NCBI GenBank assembly: GCA_947000775.1
Contig: CAMQGK010000466.1
Coordinates: 3,058,501 to 3,122,500 of the forward strand
Length of the DNA stretch: 64,000 nt
Reading direction: 5' to 3'
Origin: Pterois miles
Taxonomy: Eukaryota; Chordata; Actinopteri; Perciformes; Scorpaenidae
Shown: one piece after another, positions 51,251 to 61,445 of the stretch
Numbering within the stretch: the first letter of the stretch is position 1
How the letters are laid out: each line of letters opens with the position of its first letter
The notes under the pieces: generated by a model
Told to the model about the DNA's origin: nothing
Databases searched by the model: none
The model's input: the letters and a program-made list of their open reading frames with translations, nothing else
Made by a program: the position numbers and the translations under genes

Positions 51251-51664
51251 ACCCAAAAAATGCACGGTGCGGAGGCAAAAAACAACAACAACACAAAACG
51301 AAAGGAATAACATTAGTTATGGCTGTGTTCCTCCCGTTTTTTACTTCTTGGATAAATTCTAAATATGTTAATCATATGGTCGTCTATTCTTTACTCTCAG
51401 TTATCTCTCTAGTGCAGTAAAAGAACTCAGCTGAAATGATAAAATGATGTACATTTGTTTAAAGAAATCACCAGGCTTTTTTTTTCTTCATGTCTCTCAT
51501 GTTCTCACAGTGATGCAGATGTACGTCTCTTTTCATGTCTCTCATGATCAAATCGTAAATTGCCTTTTCAACTGGTAGAAAAAAAAGCAGAAAAACATAT
51601 ATTATTTTTGAGGAGACACTTTGAGATAATGAATCTCTTCCTCCTTACTCTTCAGTACTAATTA
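51251..51664. other. No gene seen
   Basis: AT-rich, with an internal near-duplicate ttcatgtctctcatg (51488 and 51533). Confidence 0.45.
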
Positions 51665-52520
51665 AAGCAGCAGTGAGTAGAATTGGAGCAAATATGATCA
51701 AAGAAATTATTTTATAAACTATGTCCTGACAGTAGTGTATGAGACAGGTAATCTGACAAAATTACAGACCAGAGGAAAACAACCAATCAGAGCTGAGTTG
51801 GAGTCTACCGTCTCTGAGCAGCTGTCAATCACTTCCGAACTCCGGTCAAACGGTCAAACTAGGCAGCGCTGATCAAATATGAATCAATATTCTGTTATTG
51901 TAATGCCTGTTTCTGTCCTCAAATGTTTTCAGAATCATCCTGTAGTTAGTCTTTAGCTGTAAAATGCATGAATGTATACAGAGAACTAGATATGCTGTTG
52001 GAGGCGGGGCTCCGTTCATTCCTATGAAAGTTGCTCATTGATGCATGAAGTCAATGGGTAGACTTCCGGGTCTGGAAGAGTACCCATATCTTCTGGGTCT
52101 TCCGGATCTTAGTGGGCCCTAGTGCACATGTCCGATATGCGCAGTAGTGTCTGCTCTACCCAATGACGTCACAGGACGGACAGAAGTTTTAGTACCACCA
52201 CTGGTCACTATGACCATATTGAGATCAACGACTGATACTCTTCCTGGGGGCTTGGTGAAATTAGAAAGTTTGTGACCCGGAAGCCATGTTGAGATCAGCT
52301 AAGGAAATACCAAGCACCACCCACCCGGTCATGCACAGCCAATAGAAATGCTCTCTCTCTGAAATGACCTGTGATTGGACAAGTCTCCCGACATGGGCTA
52401 GATTTTAAAGCCTGAAAACAGAGCCAAGAAGAGGTGCAACGTCTAGTTTTCTCTCAGAACACTTATATGCTGAAAGATTAGTCTGGATTTTTTGCCCAAT
52501 CATGCCAAAAATATACGCTT
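51665..52520 (+). repeat. Rep-D copy 2 with a foreign middle
   Basis: Matches 25545-26175 at both ends. Between about 51975 and 52255 it holds extra sequence (gttggaggcggggctccgtt, caatgacgtcacaggacgga) absent from copy 1. This is probably a further insertion. Confidence 0.75.
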
Positions 52521-52621
52521 ACCTCCACTTTAAGTGTTTAGAGAAAGTGTGGCGTAGGCCATGTGCACCCACATGCCAGTATCTCAGTGTCTAAGAGAGT
52601 GTTTTCTTGTTCAAATGTGTT

Positions 52622-52624
<3 letters not shown>

Positions 52625-52676
<52 letters not shown>

Positions 52677-52743
52677 ACATCACTTCGACTCAGTGAGACA
52701 CGGGGGAATGTCCCACAGGTACGATACATGATGAGTGTGTGTG

Positions 52744-52784
<41 letters not shown>

Positions 52785-52810
52785 TGTGTATGTGTGTGTG
52801 TGTGTGTGTG
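52625..52810. repeat. Two (GT)n tracts and a thrice-repeated 13-mer
   Basis: GT tracts lie at about 52625-52674 and 52738-52810. GTCCCACAGGTAC occurs at 52710-52722, 52844-52856 and 52881-52893. Frames through the region are artefacts. Confidence 0.85.
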
Positions 52811-52893
52811 CCTGTGTGTGCGTGAGACACAGAGAGAGAGACCGTCCCACAGGTACGACCGTGTGTGTCTCTGTGTGACTGTCCCACAGGTAC

Positions 52894-53429
52894 AGAGAGT
52901 GTTTGAGCCTCCTGACAGGCTGTGTCTTTGATCGTTTGGTGAGTCGGTCCTTGTTTGCCTCGCCTGTGTGCGACTGCTGTAGGGGCTAATTAGCCAATGA
53001 AAAGACTTAATCACTAGAGCCTGCTGTCAACTGTACACCTTAGCTTGCTTTCAGGAATCTCTAAAAAGGGAGGTTGAAGGGGGGGCAGCAGGAGAAACAG
53101 AGGGGGATTTGGGGATAGGGAACTTAAAAGAAGTGTTTGTTTCATTTTTTCTATCATGATAAGTATCTATGTGTTCAAATGAAATTATTAAAATAGTAAA
53201 TTCTGCAATTAACTACACAGCATCTTCAATTTTCTTCCACAGTAAGAATGAGAGGGAAGGGAAATGTTATAAAAGGATGAGAGAAGTATCAAAAAGATGT
53301 AGCCATTAATCCTGATCAGTGACCCGTCACAGCTCCATCCTGACAAAGAGAGGAAAAGGAAAAGGAAGGGAGAGGAGTGGAGAAGAGGTGATGGGGAAGG
53401 ACGACTGACACACCGTGAACCTCTCCGCC
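52894..53429. other. No gene seen
   Basis: Mixed sequence with G-rich patches near 53070-53110. No exon. Confidence 0.45.
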
Positions 53430-53720
53430 ATGTAAAGAGCCAATTAGAGCCAGGAGAAGCCTCTCCTGTTGTCCCAGCCGGCGCCAACACATTGGCCCCC
53501 TCTCCTCTAACCCTCGCGTCCACTCAACTCCCATCAGCAAACTGCCCATCTGGCCTTTATGCTGTCACAGCTGCTTACCTCTGGCCCCCAGTAAACAAGC
53601 ATTACATAACTTACACAAACTGATCTGTGTGTGTGTGAGTGGAAGTGATGATGGTGACCTGCCGGTGGCCACTAAAGTTTACTTTTTATTCACCAAGACC
53701 CTGTAATTAGAGAAACTGCA
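53430..53720. promoter_or_regulatory. Conserved-element-like block 4
   Basis: aagagccaattagagccagg, cctctaaccctcgcgtccac, tctggcctttatgctgtcac and acctgccggtggccactaaa are GC-balanced and repeat-free. Minus-strand frames here (53209-53549) have no domain. Inference only. Confidence 0.28.
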
Positions 53721-53777
53721 TCAAGCACAGAGCTGAATATTTTCACCCTGGATTTAACCCTGCTGTTGAGCTCCAAG

Positions 53778-53780
<3 letters not shown>

Positions 53781-53850
<70 letters not shown>
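53781..53850. repeat. (GT)n microsatellite
   Basis: About 70 bp, uninterrupted. Confidence 0.95.
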
Positions 53851-53852
<2 letters not shown>

Positions 53853-54205
53853 TTTAATTGGTTTATGTTGTCAGTGAAGCTGCACACTGTGATCTTGTTA
53901 CTGTCTCTTCATGCAGATCTTTCTGCCCTTCGTACGACTCTGTGGCTTATCATACTGAGGATGTTCTCTCCAGGGTGATTTTGTTGGATTGATTTTGTGT
54001 GATTTATGTGTTATATGACCCAATGAATAACAATAGCCACTGTGTCACTGTCTGCAATCTTTTTAAACTGCATTTTCTTGTTTTAATTACTGTAAAATTA
54101 AATGTCTTAATGTGTTGCTTTATTTCCATGGCATTAGGGCCAATAACTTCATTGAAAAAAATAAATGGGAATTATTTGAAATAGATTTTAAAAGAATTAA
54201 CAAAA

Positions 54206-54268
<63 letters not shown>
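54206..54268. repeat. (AAT)n microsatellite
   Basis: About 63 bp of taa repeats; the poly-Tyr frame on the minus strand is an artefact. Confidence 0.95.
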
Positions 54269-54269
<1 letters not shown>

Positions 54270-55129
54270 TAATTTTAATAGAAATTCTGGATTTGCCATG
54301 ACAAAATTAAATGAAAACAGGACTTTCTTGAAAAAAAAAAAAAAAAATCTGTGCAAGTGCAGATTTCAATTAAAATGGTTCTGAAAATATTCAGACAACA
54401 TGGATTTTTCAGAGCAGGAGCACACAGAGAGGAATCATTGCAGTAGCTCAGCATCCTTCATTAAATATACCAAGGACCATCAGAACAAATGAATGATCCA
54501 ACCAACTTATACACAATAAAATAAAAAGATAAAACAGTTGGACAGAAACTACAGTAATACAAAATCATTTAATAGTCATTTAGCCCAAAAATGCACCTAC
54601 ACAATATGATACATTTTTCCCCACTAATGGACAAAAAGCTTATAAACCTTGACAATGTACAGACTGAATACAGCCTGGCCACTGAAACAGGTAGACAAAG
54701 GCAACCCTGTCAACCAATAGAAGACCAGCTCTGAATGTAATCTGCATGTTGGCGAGACAGACTTCACGTCCTTAAAGAAAACACCAGTTGTACTGAATCA
54801 CAAGAACAATTGTTACACAATGCCAGGATCATGCAGGGTACACATCCCTACAGTAACTATATGTCACACCTGAAGGGAAAACCATCACTTCTTACATAAG
54901 AGGATCAAGGAAGTTTTGTCATTCAAGAGCATGTTGATATGCAAAACAAAACTAAATCAAGTACTCAAGTTCCAGAATAAGAAAGCAATATATACAATAA
55001 TAATTTAAAAAGCAATAAAATCAGCTATCACAAATAAAACACATAATAAATAGTCAAAAATGGTAAAAGTGTGTAATTGTGAAGGGAGAACATTTAGCCA
55101 AATAGCCTCAGTTGCCCTTGCCTGATGCA
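54269..55129 (-). other. Probable LINE 3' region, not resolved
   Basis: Lies directly 3' (on the minus strand) of the LINE tail at 55130-55262. AT-rich (ataaaatcagctatcacaaa), as expected for a LINE 3' untranslated region. The part before about 54950 could be unrelated. No gene. Confidence 0.35.
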
Positions 55130-55262
55130 TAGTAAGCAGAGTAATGCAGAGTTAGACAGTCTCACGGCATCTGGAGAGAAGCTGTTCCTTAGCCTGGTGG
55201 TTGTGGACCTGATGCTGCACAACCTCCTGCCTGAGGGGAGAGGGTCAAACAGTCCATTTGCA
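55130..55262 (-). pseudogene. LINE reverse-transcriptase protein, last C-terminal piece
   Basis: Minus strand reads FDPLPSGRRLCSIRSTTTR, then LRNSFSPDAVRLSNSALL, the conserved end of non-LTR retrotransposon ORF2 in fish (LPSGRRYR.I....TR..NSF.P.AVRLLN). It is the continuation of 56125-56345, with other DNA between. Confidence 0.75.
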
Positions 55263-56124
55263 GGATAGTGGAGGAGATAACATACATTTTTCAGTGAAAT
55301 TGTGCAAATAGTGATTCAAGCACCAAATTTGGCTTGGTGATTGCCAAGGGTTCACTGGGCAAATACAAATGATTGGCCACTTGAAGAACCAAGAAGGTGG
55401 CCATTGTCCAAGATGGCCGCCAAACTGACCTCCTGATAATGATTTCTCTCATAGAAATTCATCTACTTTGTCAATCTAAGTCTTGGTGTCAAATTATATG
55501 TTTTCTAGCATGCCAAATCTAATGGTGCCTTCAAATGGGGTTGTATTTACTGTGTTAATGAGATGGGAAGTCATGTACACAATATGCGTGCTGTTGAAGT
55601 GGTTAAGTCATGAAGAACACCGCTGCAATGCAACGCCAATATTATCATTACTGTCCGAGTCTACATGCCACAGAGGCTAACAACTTAGCAAGCTAGCAAG
55701 TGAGTAACCTAACACAGGAAATGCAAGGACATAATGAGGAGAAAGATGAGGTCACTAAGAATATCAATATATATGTAATATCATTTTCCTCAGATATATT
55801 ATAAAATTACCAATGAAAAACAATATATGACTAAAATTACAATATCCTGTACAATATTAACTTATGATGCACTGATAAATAAACTTCCATGGGCTCCACT
55901 ATTTGTCATAACACCAACAAACACGTCACAAGTCGTGAACTCAGAGCTTTCAGAACCTTTCCACTTACGAGGTTGTGAATACAACATGAGTGGGACGTTC
56001 ATATGGGCCCAACTCATAAACACGGTAAACACGACCCCATTTGAAGGCTAATAATTTTGATATTTTAACGATTTTTGACTGCAATATGGCAGCCATTTTT
56101 CAAGATGGCTGCCAAATTCACATG
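55263..56124. repeat. Insertion splitting the LINE tail
   Basis: About 860 bp between the two LINE pieces. It has ccaagatggccgccaaactg near the left end and tttttcaagatggctgccaa near the right end. Plus-strand frames (55483-56051) carry no domain. Probably another mobile element; family unknown. Confidence 0.5.
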
Positions 56125-56345
56125 CTATAATAATAATAGGAAGCTTTTTTTTCTGCATCTGCAGGTGTAGATGTCTGCAATAGTGGGGAGGCTACTGTCC
56201 ATGATCTTCTGTGCAGACTTAACCACCCGCTGCAGAGCCTTCCTGTCTGCAGCAGAACAGTTGCTGTCGCACACAGTGATACAGGAGGAGAGGACACTCT
56301 TAACCACACTGTTGAAAGGACTGTAGAAGGACATGGGCTTCCCAG
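56125..56345 (-). pseudogene. LINE ORF2 C-terminal region
   Basis: Minus strand reads MSFYSPFNSVVKSVLSS, then AADRKALQRVVKSAQKIM and ADIYTCRCRKKS, the stretch after the polymerase domain of fish L2/Rex-type LINEs (DR..L...V..A.KI). Only the 3' end is present, as usual for 5'-truncated LINE copies. Confidence 0.75.
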
Positions 56346-56349
56346 GCCG

Positions 56350-56800
56350 GCATGCTTTTTGATCACATATAAAGCTCTGAAAGACCTGGCACTGTAGTAC
56401 ATAACTGAGCTCCTCACAGTGTACTGTCCAAACAGGCCCCTCAGGTCTGCCAGTCTGGGTTTTTTAACTGTTCCAAAGTCCAGGTTAAAAACAAAGGCTC
56501 AGCCTTGCAGTACTGGCCCTGCTATAGCTGTCCACTGAGCACCAAATCAGCTGACTCTGTCACGACTTTTAAATCCCATCTTAAAACTCACTGCTATAGA
56601 ATGGCTGACTTTGTCTTTTGTATACTTGTGTGCTTATGTATATGCAAATGTAATTGCATGATTATGTATGCACATGTCTCATTATTTACCCATTCTATTG
56701 TGTTGGGTTTCATTCAGTTCTGTTGTCTATGCTGTGAATTTCCTTGGAAAGCGCTTTGAGCTTGAAAAGTACTGTACAACTAAAGAGTATTATTCACCCT
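56350..56800 (+). pseudogene. Second LINE tail, opposite strand
   Basis: Plus strand, across a stop and frame changes: KALKDLAL, then ITELLTVYCPNRPLRSASL, FLTVPKSRLKTK and SADSVTTFKSHLKTHCYR. The 3' end is ggaaagcgctttgagcttga...gtattatt. This is the terminal part of an L2/CR1-like LINE, head-to-head with the minus-strand tail. The 56505-56759 frame is part of it and not a host gene. Confidence 0.75.
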
Positions 56801-57179
56801 CCTCAGGATGTAGGCATTGGTGAGCTTTCGTTATTACGCTGGCTGAGTTGTTGCTTGAGTATAAAGTTTGTTCTAGTAAGTGTGTTTCTAAAGTAGGTTT
56901 ATGATATGAGCTATTTGTGTGTGTGTGTGTGTGTGGGGGGGGGGGGGGTCGGGGGGGGGGTGATTATAATCTAAATAGTGATTTCTTTTTTTAACATTTT
57001 CCTCATGAAATGATTTAGTCAGTCAACAGTAAACTGTTGTAAACCAGTAGAGAACTGGGCTCTTTAAGATGATTTTATTTCCAATATGATTTTCTGTTTG
57101 CTAAACAATGTGTCAGTCAGAGTAAGTTTGGTCATACTAGGGTCTAATTGGCTGTATCGGGAAATGAAGACTTCCGATT
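56801..57179. other. No gene; G-run near 56936-56960
   Basis: A GT tract passes into long G-runs with one TC interruption. This resembles the corrupted SINE copies and may be a base-calling problem. Confidence 0.5.
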
Positions 57180-57422
57180 GGACACGGGCAATAAGTCCCG
57201 CCCCCTTGATATACGACGTTGGACACGAAACAACCGGAAACCACGCGAGCAGCGACGAGCGCCTCTCTGTGGGTAGTCCAGTGAGAAGTTAGCTAAACTA
57301 AATCAAGCGTTAGAGTATAACGATAATGAATACTAAGCATACCGATATTTGACACTTATGCGAAGTGAAAGCGGTGATTCCAGGACCTGTGCGCCAGGAG
57401 TTGGTCGCTTTTGGCAGTCTTG
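57180..57422 (+). promoter_or_regulatory. Candidate CpG-rich promoter and first exon
   Basis: gacacgggcaataagtcccg, ccccttgatatacgacgttg, ggaaaccacgcgagcagcga and cgagcgcctctctgtgg make this the most CpG-rich point of the region. The block ends ggcagtcttg|gtgagt (exon end 57422). It has no recognisable coding frame. It could be the start of a transcript spliced to 59111-59265, or part of a repeat I do not know. Confidence 0.35.
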
Positions 57423-57847
57423 GTGAGTTTAGCTCAGCTGAGTTGGGCTAGCTAGCGTGGCGGCTAGCTAACTATTAGACAGCGTTGTCTGGTCGAAACC
57501 AGGCGCCACAGAAAGTTTGAATTTCCGTTGCTGTATATGTGAACTTGATGTTATTCACTGATGTGTTATGAATGCAGCATATTTCTGCATTGATAATCTG
57601 ATATACCATGAGTTGTAGCTTAATTATTTGATGCTGCATTTGATTACTTTTGTAATGTTACTTTTATTCATGTGTACAGGTGAAGTATGGTTACCACTGC
57701 TAATAATATGTCATATATCTAATAAGACTTAGGATTTATGCACTTAAATTATTTTCTTGAATATAAGAATGTTTGGTGTGTACGATGTATGATGTTATGC
57801 TGTTATGCTGTTATTTGGGTAATGATTTAAATAGAAGCACTTACTCT
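57423..57847. other. No gene seen (putative intron)
   Basis: AT-rich after the candidate donor. gctagctagc repeats lie near 57445-57475. Confidence 0.45.
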
Positions 57848-58850
57848 CACTGGCCACTTTATTAGGTAAACTTGTTCAATTGCAAAAAAAATCTAATCAG
57901 CCAATCACATGGCTGCAACTCAATACATTTGGACTTATAGACCTGGTCAAGACAATTTCCTGAAGTTCAAACTGAGCATTAGAATGGAGAAGAAAGGGGA
58001 TTTAAGTAACTTTGAACATGGCATGGTTGTTAGTGCCAGACAGGCTGGTCTGAGTATTTCACAAACTGCTGATCTGCTGGGATTTTCATGTGAAACCATC
58101 TCTAGGGTTTATAGAAAATGGTCCGAAAAAGGGAAAATATCCAGAGCGGCAGTTATGTGGATGAAAATGCCTTGTTGATATGAGAGGTCAGAGGAGAATG
58201 GGCAGACTGGTTGGAGATGATAGAAAGGCAACGGTAACTCAAATAACCACTCGTTATAACCAAGGAATACAGAACACCATCTCTGAAAGCACAACATGTT
58301 GAACCTCGAAGAAGATGGGCTACAGCAGCAGAAGACCACACTGGGTGCAATTCCTGTCTAACAACAGGAAACTGAGACTACATTTCGCACAGTCTCATCA
58401 AAATTGGACAACAGAAGACTGGAAAAGTGTTGCCTGGTCTCACGAGTCTTGATTTCAGCTGTGACATTCAGATGGCAGGGTCATAATTTGGTATAAACAC
58501 ACATGAAAGCATGGATCCATCCTACCTGGTATCAACGGTTCAGGCTGGTGGTGGTGTTATGCTGTGGGGGATATTTTCTTAGCAAACTTTGGGCCCGTTT
58601 GTACCAATTGAGCATCCTTTAAACGCTGCAGTCTACCTGAGTATTGTTGCTGACCATGTCCATCCCTTTATGACCACAATATACCCATCTTCTGATGGCT
58701 ACTACAGGATAATGCACCATGTCACAAAGCTCAGATCATCTCCAACTGGTTTCTTGAACATGACAATGAGTTCATTGTACTCCAATGGCCTCTACAGTCA
58801 CCAGATCTCATTCAAGTAGAGCACCTTTTGAATGCCCGACAGCCGAGCAG
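57848..58850 (+). mobile_element. Tc1/mariner-type transposon fossil
   Basis: Begins with the terminal sequence cactggccactttattaggt. The 57909-58178 frame reads GDLSNFEHGMVVSARQAGLS and ISQTADLLGFS...SRVYRKWSEKGK, the paired-like helix-turn-helix of a Tc1 transposase. Later in other frames come HPFMTTIYPSSDGYY and QWPLQSPDLIQVEHL, the last with the catalytic Glu region (SPDLNPIEHLW in active elements). Frameshifts and stops interrupt it. The 3' part after the Glu motif and the right terminal repeat are missing, so it is immobile. Confidence 0.88.
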
Positions 58851-59110
58851 AAGCTACAAACATTTCTGAATAATGTATTTATTAATGATGAAAAGCAGTA
58901 AAACAATGACAGATGATTTCCTGTAAACCACTGTAACATTCTAAATGTTTAAATGTGTCACCAAATATACTTGAGTTTTTGTTAATATATGTGGGTGGCC
59001 CGTCCAAATAAAGTCTGTGCGGGAAACCCTGGGCCTTAGAGGGTTGGAATTTCATGATCCAATATAATAATAGCCTTGTTTTTACACAACGTAGGTTTTG
59101 AGATCCTCAG
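58851..59110. other. No gene; aataaa at about 59007-59012
   Basis: gtgggtggcccgtccaaata, aagtctgtgcgggaaaccct resembles the end of a further repeat. No exon. Confidence 0.4.
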
Positions 59111-59265
59111 GAGAGTTTGGATTCTCCTGATGAAGGAGATGTCGAGCCAGCCTTGAACTCGATCACCCCTTTACCCTGAGGAGTTGGACCGAGACCACCT
59201 TTTGTCCCGAGGTGGAGAGGAGGCCACGTATTCCTTCATTCCCATCATGTCAGTACATCAGTGAG
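59111..59265 (+). other. Candidate internal exon (155 nt), possibly untranslated
   Basis: gagatcctcag|GAGAGTTT ... CATCAGTGAG|gtaaga, good splice sites. The frame ESLDSPDEGDVEPALNS stays open for 23 codons and then stops. The other frames stop sooner. It may be a 5' untranslated or non-coding RNA exon following 57180-57422. Confidence 0.3.
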
Positions 59266-60500
59266 GTAAGACTGTTAATGCCTACGTCTCATTATTTTTT
59301 TTGACAATCTTAAGGGCACTTTGGCACTAAAACTGACTTGACACTGCCTATCTGACTGAAGCTAGCTTAACTGATCACAACACAGAAACAAAGTTGAACC
59401 TTTGACCCTAGAAATCTTGAACTGTTACACTTCATAAACATTTTCCATTGCAAGTGAAATGTATTCATTAACCAGTTTCGTGGGATTATGTTATGTGTTC
59501 TAACTCTGAAACACTATTTTTGACTGATATTGCATTTGCAATATAATTTATGATATTGGAGGGAATGATCATTTTTACACCATTCTCATTTTCATTGAAA
59601 AACAGTGTAGTGTTATTCTTGTACCAAACATCTTTGATGTTCTCTCATGTCTGTAGAATATGATGTGTAGGCCAGGACATATATTCAACACAACAGTATT
59701 TAATCTGAAATGGTATTTTGACACACATTTCACCTTTAACAACAACAGTGCCTCCTGAGATTTGAATATTACAGTAAGCCATATTGCGATTTTGATACAA
59801 TTTTGATTATAATTGTGCAGCCCTACCATTAAGCATGGTATCCACTGGTTAATTAACACTAAAATGCCAGCTTAGAGAGGAAACTTTTATATTTTTGTTT
59901 TCTGCGTAAGTTTCAATATATTTTAAGTTGAAAGTACCCTGTGGCTCCGGTTGCCTATTGCGTCTGTCACTCTGTCTTTCAACTCGTAGATACTGGTCCT
60001 AAATATGTTTGAATACATGTTCATTACTCAACATGTTCACCAACTATTTTGATAATCACTTAATCGCTTGAGTCCATTATTGAGGACTAATACTAAATAT
60101 TTGCTGTTTCCAGCTTCTCAAATGTGAGAATTTGCTGCTTTTCGCATGTTTTTGTGTTCTGGGCTCTTAGTCTGACAGAAATACAATTTAAAGATGACAC
60201 TTTATAGGTTCTTGGACAATATGATGGGCTAGTTTTTGCCACTTCATAGTCTTTTTTTCACTTTTTTGCATATTTCACTATCACTAAATCAGGGTGTCTG
60301 CCATTTTTTTTAAACTAATACTAGCATATACAAGAAGCAAACTTTTTTTATGGAATAGCTCAGTGTGTACCCTCTGTGATTAACGTTAGCTAGTGTCTGT
60401 GTACAGTTACAGAGAGAGAGAGAGAGAACTTGCAATTGAATTATCGCTTTCAATGTTGATTACTTAACCAATAATGAAGCCTCAATATTTGTGTATTGTA
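59266..60500. other. No gene seen
   Basis: AT-rich sequence. The minus frame at 59575-59859 has no domain. About 59740-59830 (ttgaatattacagtaagcca, aattgtgcagccctacc) resembles a repeat end. Confidence 0.45.
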
Positions 60501-60510
60501 TGTTTTGTCT

Positions 60511-60877
60511 GGGGCTGCACGATGGTGCAGTGGTTAGCACTCTCGCCTCACAGCAAGAGGGTCGCAGGTTCAAATCCGGCTTGGGACTCTTCTGTGTGGA
60601 GTTTGCCTGTGTTGGCGTGGGTTTTCTCCGGGTACTCCAGCTTCCTCCCACAGTCCAAAGACATGCAATTTAGGTTAATTAATCACTCTAAATTGCCTGT
60701 AGGTGTGAATGTGAGCGTGAATGGTTGTCTGTCTATATGTTGTCTGTCTCTATGTGCCCTGCGATGAACAGGCAACCTGTCCAGGGTGTACCCCGCCTTC
60801 GCCCAATGCCAGCTGGGATCGGCTCCAGCCTCGCAGTGACCCCTAACGGGATAAGCGGTTGACGATGGATGGATGGA
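60511..60877 (+). mobile_element. SINE-2, full-length with perfect 11-bp target duplication
   Basis: Flanked by ATGTTTTGTCT at 60500-60510 and 60877-60887. The head has an A-box-like stretch (tggtgcagtggttagcactc) and a B box (GGTTCAAATCC, about 60569-60579). The body includes tcctcccacagtccaaagac and gtgccctgcgatgaacaggc. The tail is GGATGGATGGATG. A tgtctgtctatatgt-type piece is duplicated near 60726-60752. Frames on both strands are not genes. Confidence 0.92.
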
Positions 60878-60887
60878 TGTTTTGTCT

Positions 60888-61445
60888 GATATACCAGAGA
60901 GTGAACTCACTGTAGACATTGACTTGTCACAGCAGGAAGACTGAAGTTGCACTAGTAAATAAGTGGGTTATCATGTACAACTAGGGATCTTCTTAACTGA
61001 TAACCACCACACATTTAGTTTGGCAGGTTGTCAGTTGCCTGGATTATCAATAGTGACTGTTGAAAAACAGCGCGTTTGTGCTATGTTAGCAGCTGCTAGC
61101 ATTGCTGGTGGCTTTGTTTCCGCTGCAGTGTAACTTCAGTGAGTTTCCGACAGACCCTGTGTGTAGACAGTGTGTGTACAGTGTATTTGTTGGTGAATAA
61201 ATGCTACGAGGCTACAAGCTACAACTCCTCTGTTGGAAATCCTGAGCCAAAGTCCTGTATCTGTGCCGACTCAGACTTTCTTAAGGTGGACCAGCTTTTC
61301 TCTTTAAAGTGATTAGCCGGTCCTCTGCATTTTTCTCAGCTTTTTAATTAATTATAATATAGTGTTAAGTATTTCTTTTAACCGTTTAATCGGTTAAAAT
61401 ACTTAATGTTGGTTATTGGTTAAACGGTTAATTATTAACATCCCA
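60888..61445. repeat. Rep-M, probable inverted-repeat element
   Basis: From about 60981 (aactagggatcttcttaact, gataaccacc) to 61445 (ttggttaaacggttaattat, taacatccca). The ends are roughly inverted (GGGAT / ATCCC), and the interior has ttaaccgtttaatcggttaa, typical of a common teleost element. 60888-60980 is unassigned. Confidence 0.55.

Noticed and set aside
52538..53014. A 158-codon minus-strand frame
   Set aside because: Mostly His/Thr from two GT microsatellites.
57909..58178. 89-codon transposase-like frame as a domesticated host gene
   Set aside because: It has the left terminal repeat and downstream broken catalytic remnants; it is simply the 5' part of a decayed Tc1 copy.
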